Shown here: positions 1-8,104 of the stretch, piece after piece | Numbering within the stretch: the stretch's first letter is position 1 | Layout of the letters: every line of letters starts with the position of its first letter | Assembly: GCF_048541585.1 (NCBI RefSeq) | Contig: NZ_CP183303.1 | Span: 1-64,000 of the forward strand | DNA from: Legionella_C sp048541585 | GTDB lineage: Bacteria; Pseudomonadota; Gammaproteobacteria; Legionellales; Legionellaceae | Reading direction: 5' to 3' | Length of the DNA stretch: 64,000 nt | Made by a program: the position numbers and the translations under genes | The notes under the pieces: generated by a model | Told to the model about the DNA's origin: nothing | Seen by the model: the letters and a program-made list of their open reading frames with translations, nothing else | The model's database searches: none

Positions 1-1356
1 GTGTCTGCAATTGTTTGGCAGAAATGTGCAAAGCTTTTGGAAGAAGAATATCCTCCCCCACAATTTAATACTTGGTTACGGCCTCTACAAGCTGAACTGC
101 AAGAAAATTGCTTAATTCTTTTAGCGCCCAATAAATTTGTTGTTGAGTGGGTTAAAAAGAACTTTTATACACGTATTAAGGAATTAGTGCAGCAATTTGG
201 GGGAGATGTAATTTCTTCGGTTAGTATCGAGGTAGGAACTAAAGTAGCTCAGCCTGTTATTGTTGATAAAGTAACGGTTTCTGAGCCGTCTACTATTAAT
301 TCTAAAGTTCCCTCTAATAAAACAGCTGATTATAAAAATAGTTATTTAAATAAAAAATTTGTTTTTGATAGTTTTGTTGAAGGTAATTCTAACCAATTAG
401 CGCGTGCTGCATCCTTACAAGTTGCTGAGCGGCCTGGTGATGCTTATAATCCTTTATTTATTTATGGTGGCGTAGGTTTAGGAAAAACACATTTAATGCA
501 TGCTATCGGCAACGCTATCTTAAAAAATAATCCTGAAGCTAAAGTTCTTTACTTACATTCTGAGCGATTTGTGGCTGATATGGTTAAAGCATTGCAAACT
601 AATTCCATTAACGAGTTTAAACGTTTTTACCGCTCTTTAAATGCACTATTAATTGATGATATTCAATTTTTTGCTGGTAAAGATCGTTCTCAAGAAGAAT
701 TTTTTCATACATTTAATGCTCTTTTAGAGGGCCAACAACAAATTATTTTGACCAGTGATCGCTATCCTAAAGAAATTGAGGGAGTAGAAGAACGCTTGAA
801 ATCACGTTTTGGATGGGGATTAACAGTTGCTGTAGAGCCGCCAGAGCTTGAAACTCGCGTAGCTATCCTTATTAGTAAAGCTGAGCAATCCAATATTGAA
901 TTACCTTATGAAGTAGCTTTTTTTATAGCTAAGCGTATTCGTTCTAATGTTCGTGAATTAGAGGGTGCCTTGAGAAGGGTTATTGCTAATGCCCATTTTA
1001 CGGGTAAACCTATTACTATTGATTTTGTACATGAAGCATTACGTGATTTACTGGCTCTACAAGATAAATTAGTGACAATTGAAAATATTCAAAAAACAGT
1101 TGCTGAATATTATAAAGTTAAGGTTGCAGATTTATTATCAAAACGCCGCAGCCGCTCTATTGCCCGACCTAGACAAATGGCTATGGCATTAGCTAAAGAC
1201 TTAACAAATCATAGTTTACCTGAAATAGGTGATCACTTCGGTGGTAGAGATCATACAACAGTTATTCATGCGTGCCGAAAAATAAAGGAATTAATCCAAG
1301 TTGATAATGATTTTGCTGAAGATTTTAAAAATCTTATGCGTATTTTATCGTCTTAA
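1..1356 (+). CDS. dnaA: Chromosomal replication initiator DnaA
   Basis: DnaA binds DnaA boxes at oriC as an ATP complex and opens the origin, then helps load DnaB. The 451-residue protein has the usual layout: an N-terminal helicase-interaction domain (about 1-80), a low-complexity linker (about 80-115), the AAA+ core with Walker A GGVGLGKTH near residue 155 and Walker B LLIDDIQF near 218, and a C-terminal DNA-binding domain with the DnaA signature RDHTTVIHACRKI near 424. The start codon is GTG at the first base of the window, so its promoter and any upstream origin cannot be seen. It heads the dnaA-dnaN-recF-gyrB cluster; dnaN follows after 12 bases. The identification is secure. Confidence 0.98.
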   Translation: MSAIVWQKCAKLLEEEYPPPQFNTWLRPLQAELQENCLILLAPNKFVVEWVKKNFYTRIKELVQQFGGDVISSVSIEVGTKVAQPVIVDKVTVSEPSTINSKVPSNKTADYKNSYLNKKFVFDSFVEGNSNQLARAASLQVAERPGDAYNPLFIYGGVGLGKTHLMHAIGNAILKNNPEAKVLYLHSERFVADMVKALQTNSINEFKRFYRSLNALLIDDIQFFAGKDRSQEEFFHTFNALLEGQQQIILTSDRYPKEIEGVEERLKSRFGWGLTVAVEPPELETRVAILISKAEQSNIELPYEVAFFIAKRIRSNVRELEGALRRVIANAHFTGKPITIDFVHEALRDLLALQDKLVTIENIQKTVAEYYKVKVADLLSKRRSRSIARPRQMAMALAKDLTNHSLPEIGDHFGGRDHTTVIHACRKIKELIQVDNDFAEDFKNLMRILSS

Positions 1357-1368
1357 TTGAGAATTATT

Positions 1369-2475
1369 ATGTTTGAAATTGCTATTCCTAAGAATGAATT
1401 ACTTCCGCGCTTATTAATGGTAGCTGGGGCTGTAGATAAACGGCAATCATTAGCAATTTTAGCTAATATTTTAATTACGATTAAACAAAAGCGCCTAGTA
1501 TTAACTGCTACCGATTTAGAGATGGAAATATCTGCTTTTCTAAATTGTGACGAGTGCTTGATGGAAGGTGAAATTACAGTTCCTGCCAAAAAATTTATTG
1601 ATATAATTCGTTCGCTTGATGAAGAAGCTATCCCTACCATTAAATTGGATGAGAATGCTGTAGTTTTAAAAGCGGGACGTAGCAAATTTAAGTTGGCTAC
1701 ATTGCCTGCTGAGCAGTTTCCTAATAGTGATCAAGAACAGCCAGACATTGAACTTACTTTACCAAGAGCAGAATTACTTTGGTTACTGCAATCAACCCAT
1801 TTTGCAATGTCACAACAAGACGTTCGAGTTTTTCTAAATGGATTATTATTTGAATTGGAAGGTAATGCTATAACTACAGTAGCCACTGATGGGCATCGTA
1901 TGGCAATCTGTAAACATTTATCTCAGCAAACCTTTCCAAGTCAGCGCCTATTAATACCTCGTAAGGGTATTCAAGAAATGTTGCGCTTACTTAACTCTAT
2001 CAACGATGAAACAATTAGTGTTATTGCTGGAAAAAATTATTTTTGTTTAATTACGGAAGATTATAAATTTAATTCTAAATTAATAGAGGCTAGGTTTCCT
2101 CCGTATATTAAAGCTATTCCCACTAATAATGATAAATTTACTTTAATTGAAAAAGATTTACTTAAACGTTCTTTACAACGAATTATGATTCTTGCTCATG
2201 AAAAGTCACGAGCAGTTTTGTTACACATACAATCTAGTGGTGTTACATTGGTTGCGAATAATCAAGAAAAGGAAGAAGCAACTGAATGGTTAGAAGCAAA
2301 TGTTGATGGGCAAGAACTTAAGATAGGAATTAATGCTAGTTATCTTTTGGATGTTCTAAATATTTTGCCCGGTAATTTTGTTAGATTATCTATGTCTACT
2401 ACCGATCGAAGTATTTTAGTTGAATCTTTAGAAAATGAACAGTATCAGTATATTATTATGCCTATGAAATTATGA
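1369..2475 (+). CDS. dnaN: DNA polymerase III sliding clamp (beta subunit)
   Basis: The beta clamp is a ring-shaped homodimer that tethers DNA polymerase III and other DNA enzymes to the template. The 368-residue product has the family length and the typical ends: MFEIAIPKNELL at the N-terminus and YIIMPMKL at the C-terminus, the latter matching the usual MP(M/V)(K/R)L ending. An in-frame TTG at 1357 would add four residues (MRII), but the ATG at 1369 gives the normal clamp N-terminus, so I use it. The gene lies 12 bases after dnaA, and its stop overlaps the recF start by four bases (ATGA), implying translational coupling within a dnaA-dnaN-recF transcript. Confidence 0.97.
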   Translation: MFEIAIPKNELLPRLLMVAGAVDKRQSLAILANILITIKQKRLVLTATDLEMEISAFLNCDECLMEGEITVPAKKFIDIIRSLDEEAIPTIKLDENAVVLKAGRSKFKLATLPAEQFPNSDQEQPDIELTLPRAELLWLLQSTHFAMSQQDVRVFLNGLLFELEGNAITTVATDGHRMAICKHLSQQTFPSQRLLIPRKGIQEMLRLLNSINDETISVIAGKNYFCLITEDYKFNSKLIEARFPPYIKAIPTNNDKFTLIEKDLLKRSLQRIMILAHEKSRAVLLHIQSSGVTLVANNQEKEEATEWLEANVDGQELKIGINASYLLDVLNILPGNFVRLSMSTTDRSILVESLENEQYQYIIMPMKL

Positions 2476-3539
2476 AGCTTAATGATATCCACATAACTCA
2501 TCTTCGTAATATCTTATCAACAAAAGCAACCCTTCATCCACATATTAATTTTATAACAGGTAATAATGGCAGTGGAAAAACGTCTTTCTTGGAAGCTATA
2601 TACCTGTTAGCTAGCGGACACTCTTTTAGAAGTCGTGAGATATCTGCTTTAGTTTCGCATTTACAAGATAAATTAGTTGTTTTTGCTAATACATTTGATA
2701 ATCAATATATAAGTATTCAAAAAGCGATACGTTCACCTACAATAGCTCGTATTAACGGCCAACCTTGTTTAAGCAGCAGTGAATTAGCTTTTTTTTTACC
2801 TTGTCAGGTTATTTATCAAGATATATTTCAAATTATTGATGCTGGACCTGCTGTACGCCGTAGTTTTTTAGACTGGGGTTTGTTTCACGTGGAACATTCC
2901 TATCATGCTATGTGGAAAGAGTATAGACGAGCTTTAAAGCAGCGTAATACTTTACTAAAAAAAAGGGCTATAAATACTGAGCTAATCCCCTGGAATAATA
3001 TACTTTCATCTCTTGCTGAACAGTTAAATAACTATCGCGAAAATTATTTTTTAAAATTATTAGAAACATTTAAAGTTATTTTGGCAAAATTAACAGATTT
3101 TGAATGTCTGCTAAACTATTATAAGGGATGGGATAAACGTAGCGAAGGTAAAGATTTAGCATCTATTCTTAATGCAAGTTATGAAATTGATTTGGCCCGA
3201 GCTCAAACACATTATGGTGCTCACCAAGCTGACTTGCTTATTACTAGTGATGATATTAAAGCAAGACATTTTCTTTCTCGCGGGCAGCAAAAAATGGTTT
3301 TATTTGCATTGAAATTTGCACAAACTGCTTTGCTTGAGGAACCTTGCATTTATTTAATAGATGATTTTACATCCGAATTAGATGATGTACACTTACAGCG
3401 ATTATTAAATTATATTGTTGCCAGTAATGATCAATTTATTATTACCTTACGGAAAGAGTCGCGAATAATTAAACAATTTAATTTTCCTCATCAAGTTTTA
3501 AATATTAATCACGGACAAATTGATTTAGTTGAGAAATAA
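2472..3539 (+). CDS. recF: DNA replication and repair protein RecF
   Basis: RecF is an SMC/ABC-type ATPase that, with RecO and RecR, loads RecA at single-strand gaps. The 355-residue protein starts with the typical RecF beta strand and has Walker A GNNGSGKTSFLEAIY near residue 31. Near the C-terminus it has the signature-like segment FLSRGQQKMVLFALK (about 268-282) and Walker B YLIDDFTSELDD (about 296-307). The start ATG overlaps the dnaN stop (ATGA). A 16-bp perfect parS-type palindrome lies inside the coding region at 2881-2896, encoding residues around CFHVEHS. The identification is secure from motifs and from the conserved gene order. Confidence 0.96.
   Translation: MKLNDIHITHLRNILSTKATLHPHINFITGNNGSGKTSFLEAIYLLASGHSFRSREISALVSHLQDKLVVFANTFDNQYISIQKAIRSPTIARINGQPCLSSSELAFFLPCQVIYQDIFQIIDAGPAVRRSFLDWGLFHVEHSYHAMWKEYRRALKQRNTLLKKRAINTELIPWNNILSSLAEQLNNYRENYFLKLLETFKVILAKLTDFECLLNYYKGWDKRSEGKDLASILNASYEIDLARAQTHYGAHQADLLITSDDIKARHFLSRGQQKMVLFALKFAQTALLEEPCIYLIDDFTSELDDVHLQRLLNYIVASNDQFIITLRKESRIIKQFNFPHQVLNINHGQIDLVEK
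2881..2896. promoter_or_regulatory. parS: parS centromere site inside recF
   Basis: The 16-mer TGTTTCACGTGGAACA is, on the other strand, the well-known ParB-binding parS consensus TGTTCCACGTGAAACA with no mismatch. ParB-CTP clamps load at such sites and, with ParA, segregate the origin region. Its position about 2.9 kb from dnaA is where parS sites normally cluster. The binding itself is inferred. Confidence 0.9.
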
Positions 3540-3544
3540 ATTAA

Positions 3545-3560
3545 TGTTTCACGTGAAACG
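3545..3560. promoter_or_regulatory. parS: parS centromere site between recF and gyrB
   Basis: TGTTTCACGTGAAACG differs from the symmetric parS form TGTTTCACGTGAAACA only in the last base. It lies five bases beyond the recF stop and 58 bases upstream of the gyrB -10 element. It is a second ParB loading site in the origin domain, 664 bases from the first. Confidence 0.88.
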
Positions 3561-3617
3561 CGTAAAAAATTGTGAAGATTGAATTGTAAGCAAGTGATAT
3601 AAACCCTATCTGAATAA

Positions 3618-3626
3618 TGATATAAT
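3618..3626 (+). promoter_or_regulatory. Extended -10 promoter of gyrB
   Basis: TGATATAAT is a perfect extended -10 element (TGnTATAAT) 40 bases upstream of the gyrB start codon. I see no good -35 hexamer at the right spacing, which is normal for extended -10 promoters. The predicted transcript would start near 3633, leaving a leader of about 33 bases that contains the AAGAGG ribosome site at 3654-3659. This suggests gyrB can be transcribed apart from recF. Confidence 0.6.
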
Positions 3627-3665
3627 CACTTTTTGGTAAAATGTATATTAGGTAAGAGGATACTT

Positions 3666-6083
3666 ATGGCCGTTGATGCTAGTTATGATTCGTCTAATAT
3701 CAAAGTATTAAAGGGATTAGATGCAGTAAGAAAAAGGCCTGGAATGTATATCGGCGACACGGATGATGGTACAGGCTTGCATCATATGGTGTTTGAGGTA
3801 GTCGATAACTCAATTGATGAAGCATTAGCAGGCTATTGCAAAGAGATTTTTGTTACTATTCATGCTGATGAATCAATTACTGTTAAAGATGATGGCCGTG
3901 GTATTCCAGTAGATATTCATCAAGAAGAAGGCCGTTCAGCTGCTGAAGTAATTATGACGGTATTGCATGCAGGTGGAAAATTTGACGATAATTCCTATAA
4001 GGTTTCAGGTGGATTACATGGTGTAGGTATTTCTGTCGTCAATGCTTTATCAGAAGAGTTACATCTAATTATTCGTCGTGACGGTCAAGTTCACGAGCAG
4101 CACTATCGCCATGGTGTTCCAGACGCGCCCTTAGGTGTAACTGGCAACGCTACTAATACGGGTACTCAAGTTTGGTTTAAACCTAGTGCAGAAACATTTA
4201 CTAACATTGAGTTCCATTATGATATTTTAGCAAAACGTTTAAGAGAACTTTCATTCTTAAATTCTGGTGTTTGTATTCATTTGCTCGATGAACGTACCCA
4301 ACGACGTGATACCTTTCGTTATGAAGGCGGTATAAGAGCATTTGTTGAGCACCTTAATCGGAATAAGACACCTATTATTCCAGTGGTTTTTTCATTTACT
4401 GCAGACAAAGAGGAAGTTGTAGTTGAGTTAGCGATGCAATGGAATGATTCCTTTCAAGAAAATATTTTTTGTTTTACTAATAATATTCCCCAACGGGATG
4501 GTGGTACCCATTTAGCTGGTTTTCGCGCTGGCTTAACCCGGACTCTCAATAATTATATTGAAAAGGAAGGCTTTGCAAAAAAAGCAAAAATAACCACAAC
4601 TGGAGACGATGCTCGAGAAGGGCTTACTGCCGTCTTATCAGTGAAAGTTCCAGATCCGAAATTTTCTTCACAAACTAAAGATAAACTTGTTTCATCAGAA
4701 GTAAAATCAGTAGTTGAGTCACTAGTAGGTGAGAAATTTCATGATTTCTTACTAGAAAACCCGGCTTTTGCTAAAGCAATTGTTGGTAAAATGATTGATG
4801 CTGCTCGGGCCCGTGAGGCTGCTCGCCGAGCTCGCGATATGACAAGGCGAAAAGGCGCATTAGATATAGCAGGACTTCCAGGCAAATTAGCAGATTGCCA
4901 AGAAAAAGATCCAGCGTTGTCTGAATTATATATCGTGGAAGGAGACTCTGCAGGAGGCTCTGCTAAACAGGGTCGTGATCGCAAATTTCAAGCTATTTTA
5001 CCACTGAAAGGTAAAATTCTTAATGTTGAAAAAGCGCGCTTTGATAAAATGCTTTCTTCTCAAGAAGTAGCTACATTAATCACTGCATTAGGTTGTGGCA
5101 TTGGTCCAGATGAATATGATCCTGATAAGATTCGCTATCATCGAATTATTATTATGACCGACGCGGATGTTGATGGCTCCCATATTCGTACTTTATTACT
5201 AACCTTTTTCTATCGTCAGACTCCTGAGCTTATTGAGCGGGGTTATATTTACATTGCACAACCTCCGCTATATAAAGTAAAGCGTGGTAAACAAGAACAG
5301 TATGTCAAAGATGATGAAGCTTTATTTGCCTATTTAACGCAAAGTGCGCTTGATAATGCTGAGCTATATCCAGCTAAAGATGTACCTTCAATATCAGCGA
5401 GAGCTTTAGAAGAGCTAGTTTTAAAGTTTAGACAAACCGAAAAAATCATTAGGCGTCTGTCTAAGCGTTATAATGACGTAGTACTTAATCATTTAGCTTA
5501 TTTACCTAACTTATATGGGCAAGACTTTAAGCAAAAAGATATGATTGCGGATTGGGTGGCTCAATTAAATCAATATTTAGCTAATATAGATAATAAAACA
5601 ATGCAATATCGCGCTGAAGTTATTTATCAAGCTGAGCAAGAAATCTATTTACCACAAGTCACTATTACTCAACATGGAATGGAAAGCTCTTTCATATTTA
5701 GTACAGAGTTTTTTGGCTCTAAAGATTATAAAGAAATAATTCAATTAGGTTCTAAGTTAAGTAATTTAATTGAGGAAGGTGCTTATATCAAACGCGGTGA
5801 AAAGACTTTTCCAATTAAAACCTTTGCTGAAGCGTTATTATGGCTTATGGATGAAGCAAAGCGTGGCCAATCGATCCAACGTTATAAAGGCCTTGGTGAA
5901 ATGAACCCAGAACAACTTTGGGAAACCACCATGGACCCAACTGTTCGGCGTATGTTACAAGTTAGTATTGAAGACGCTATTACAGCGGATGAAATATTTA
6001 CAACGCTTATGGGAGATAATGTTGAACCACGACGTGATTTTATTGAAAGTAATGCGTTGGAAGCAGAAAATATTGATGTTTAA
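3666..6083 (+). CDS. gyrB: DNA gyrase subunit B
   Basis: GyrB is the ATPase subunit of DNA gyrase, which introduces negative supercoils; the active enzyme is GyrA2GyrB2. The 805-residue protein has a GHKL ATPase domain (VVDNSIDEALAG and GRGIPVDIH near residues 44 and 78, LHGVGISVVNAL near 118), a transducer domain, and a Toprim domain with EGDSAGGSAKQGRDR near 423 and DADVDGSHIRTLLL near 498. The reading frame is open from 3633, but the ATG at 3666 has the ribosome site AAGAGG six bases upstream and gives the usual short GyrB N-terminus, so I start there. No obvious GyrB quinolone-resistance substitution is visible. GyrA is not in this window. Confidence 0.97.
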   Translation: MAVDASYDSSNIKVLKGLDAVRKRPGMYIGDTDDGTGLHHMVFEVVDNSIDEALAGYCKEIFVTIHADESITVKDDGRGIPVDIHQEEGRSAAEVIMTVLHAGGKFDDNSYKVSGGLHGVGISVVNALSEELHLIIRRDGQVHEQHYRHGVPDAPLGVTGNATNTGTQVWFKPSAETFTNIEFHYDILAKRLRELSFLNSGVCIHLLDERTQRRDTFRYEGGIRAFVEHLNRNKTPIIPVVFSFTADKEEVVVELAMQWNDSFQENIFCFTNNIPQRDGGTHLAGFRAGLTRTLNNYIEKEGFAKKAKITTTGDDAREGLTAVLSVKVPDPKFSSQTKDKLVSSEVKSVVESLVGEKFHDFLLENPAFAKAIVGKMIDAARAREAARRARDMTRRKGALDIAGLPGKLADCQEKDPALSELYIVEGDSAGGSAKQGRDRKFQAILPLKGKILNVEKARFDKMLSSQEVATLITALGCGIGPDEYDPDKIRYHRIIIMTDADVDGSHIRTLLLTFFYRQTPELIERGYIYIAQPPLYKVKRGKQEQYVKDDEALFAYLTQSALDNAELYPAKDVPSISARALEELVLKFRQTEKIIRRLSKRYNDVVLNHLAYLPNLYGQDFKQKDMIADWVAQLNQYLANIDNKTMQYRAEVIYQAEQEIYLPQVTITQHGMESSFIFSTEFFGSKDYKEIIQLGSKLSNLIEEGAYIKRGEKTFPIKTFAEALLWLMDEAKRGQSIQRYKGLGEMNPEQLWETTMDPTVRRMLQVSIEDAITADEIFTTLMGDNVEPRRDFIESNALEAENIDV

Positions 6084-6103
6084 TAATGTGTATTCGCTAA
6101 GTA

Positions 6104-6125
6104 AAAAAGCCGCATCCTTGCGGCG
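6104..6125 (-). terminator. Rho-independent terminator on the minus strand
   Basis: On the minus strand the sequence reads GCCGCAAGGATGCGGC followed directly by TTTTTT, a GC-rich five-pair stem with a U tract. It would end transcripts of the minus-strand TPR gene about 280 bases further on, and would also insulate gyrB from antisense reading. Confidence 0.65.
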
Positions 6126-6401
6126 GAGCACATCCTGTACTTGTCCCTTGTCTTTTGACTTCCTGTCAGACTATCCATGTCATCCTTTATTGACAAGTAT
6201 ATGTATTCTTAAGAATTTAACCTAAAGTTAATTGCGCTTTAAATTGTAAGAAATATCTCAAAAATAGGGTGGCATGTGCTTGCTTGTATAAATAATAAGA
6301 GGGAAAGCTTTTAAAGCCAAAAGTACTTAATAATTTTTCGTTACATTATGACTTATTAATTCAGATTTAAATGACTACCATAATTATAATTTACGGATTA
6401 A
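6126..6401. other. Intergenic region between gyrB and the TPR gene
   Basis: About 275 bases lie between the minus-strand terminator and the stop codon of the convergent TPR gene. I see no convincing ORF, RNA gene or repeat in it. An open reading frame that continues in another frame from the gyrB 3' end across this region is a frame shadow. Confidence 0.5.
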
Positions 6402-7709
6402 CTACTGTTGAAACCAATAATTTGCTAAAGCAGTATGTCGGTAATGGTTAAGATATTTTTGAAAAAAAGCTTGAGCTTTTTCATGTTGTTCTGTCTTTAT
6501 TAAACAATATAAAAAAGATTGAGTATAAATTTCATTTTGCGCATCACTGCCACCTAATCTAAAGCAATCTTGAATAGCAGGCTCCATTATTTCATAAGCT
6601 TGTTGATAATTATTTTCTGCTAAGTATTTAATGCCGTGACATAGAGGTAATGCTATATCCTGCCATAAAGTTTGAGTGGGCTTAGAAGTAAGTGTCGCAG
6701 CATAATCTTTTATAGATTTTAAAGCTTGATTAGCTAACTCATTTTTACCTGCCCGAGCAAGACAATATATAAAATGAACATTATTGAAAGCAATATAGTG
6801 CTCGTTTGGGTGATCACCTAAGTATTGGCTAATTTCTATAAAATAATTATTCTTTCCAAGGCCTGCCAAATCCATACGCCATAATAAAGAAATAGCATCT
6901 AATTGTTCTAAAACTAAATTAGGCGTCGCTCCAAAAATATCTGGAAAAAGCTTTAAAATTTCTTTCTCATTACGATTTGCTAAATGAAATAAAGCAAGAT
7001 GCCAAGTATTGTGACCTTTTAAAAGAGGTAAAATAGTTTTCCAGGATAAAGACAATTTTTCTAAACAGCTAATACCTCCCTCTATATCATTTTCAAATAA
7101 GTAAGCATGCGCTAGCGTATGATGCGCCCATGGAACAACTAATGGGGTTAATTCAATTGCTTTCTGAGCAATTTTTTTTGCTTCCTTATAATGCCCACAT
7201 AGCTCTTGGGCAAATGAGTAGCTTGCTAAAAAAGCAGGATCATTTTGGTTATGTTTAAGGCACTGCTTACATAGGTCTAAAAAACATTGGTTTTGATAGG
7301 ATTGGCCAGTACAATAAAAAAGCCACTCAACAAATTTTAAAGCCAAAACATCTTTAGGAAATAGTGCAATAATACTCGTAAAGATAGTAATTGCCTGCTC
7401 ATAATCTAAATTTGCCCAAGCGCAAACTGCATAATAAGTTAATCGCTCACGTAAATTCGCATCATGAAGCTGATACTCGGCATTGCGTAAGATTTGTAGT
7501 GCTATATTAGTTGCCGTATCTTCTTGTGCATAAAGATAAAAAGCAGCTGCATAGATTTGCAAAAGTAAATTTTCGGGATAATCATTTGCAGCCTTAAGAA
7601 TAACCTCAGCGTTATTGCCTGAATTTAATATTTGATCGTTAAAATAATTAATCACATCAATGACTTGGTTTGAATCAGTTGTAACAGTTAAATCTCGCTG
7701 GGTTTTCAT
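6402..7709 (-). CDS. Tetratricopeptide-repeat protein, function unknown
   Basis: This 435-residue protein is almost entirely alpha-helical and reads as a chain of TPR or Sel1-like helical pairs. Recurrent spacing is visible in segments such as YYAVCAWANLDYEQAITIF, PAFLASYSFAQELCGHYKEA and VPWAHHTLAHAYLFENDIEG. The last two resemble the TPR family PF13432 and 'TPR protein associated with hydrolases' proteins. There is no signal peptide or membrane segment, so a cytoplasmic scaffold role is likely. It is transcribed alone, opposite to gyrB and parC, and probably ends at the hairpin at 6104-6125. I do not recognise a specific orthologue. Confidence 0.75.
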   Translation of the reverse strand: MKTQRDLTVTTDSNQVIDVINYFNDQILNSGNNAEVILKAANDYPENLLLQIYAAAFYLYAQEDTATNIALQILRNAEYQLHDANLRERLTYYAVCAWANLDYEQAITIFTSIIALFPKDVLALKFVEWLFYCTGQSYQNQCFLDLCKQCLKHNQNDPAFLASYSFAQELCGHYKEAKKIAQKAIELTPLVVPWAHHTLAHAYLFENDIEGGISCLEKLSLSWKTILPLLKGHNTWHLALFHLANRNEKEILKLFPDIFGATPNLVLEQLDAISLLWRMDLAGLGKNNYFIEISQYLGDHPNEHYIAFNNVHFIYCLARAGKNELANQALKSIKDYAATLTSKPTQTLWQDIALPLCHGIKYLAENNYQQAYEIMEPAIQDCFRLGGSDAQNEIYTQSFLYCLIKTEQHEKAQAFFQKYLNHYRHTALANYWFQQ

Positions 7710-8104
7710 AAAGTATACTTAATTATTGAATATATAAAAAAGGATAGCAGATAAACTATCTTATAATTGTTGTTATACTTGTTTTAATTTAAAACATGGT
7801 AATTTAAATATTATTTTGCGATAATATGCTTTTATTTGCTGTTTATTTTAACTATTAAATTCAAGTTTTAATTCTTTTATAATTACTGCTTAATCGCAAT
7901 TTATAAGTTTACCATACTTGCAGTCATAGCCATTTATAGCGTCCGCCTAACCTTAACCAAGCGCAAATGCGAAAAGAGGGAGCCATTAAGGCAAGTGAAC
8001 TTACAGAGCAATATAAAGTTAACTTGGTAACGTTATACCTATGGCATATAGATATAGTTTTATGGTTATAAAACTAACCTTTAAATTTTAGGTAGTGGTC
8101 CTTT
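7710..8104. other. Divergent intergenic region between the TPR gene and parC
   Basis: This 395-base AT-rich region must hold the promoters of the minus-strand TPR gene and of parC. A small GC-richer island at about 7930-8000 stands out from its flanks, but I find no ORF with a ribosome site, no tRNA and no clear hairpin there. The parC ribosome site is weak (GGTAGTGG near 8090). Confidence 0.4.

Noticed and set aside
5968..6225. 85-codon open frame spanning the gyrB end and intergenic region
   Set aside because: It overlaps gyrB in another frame and runs through the minus-strand terminator hairpin; no ribosome site supports it.
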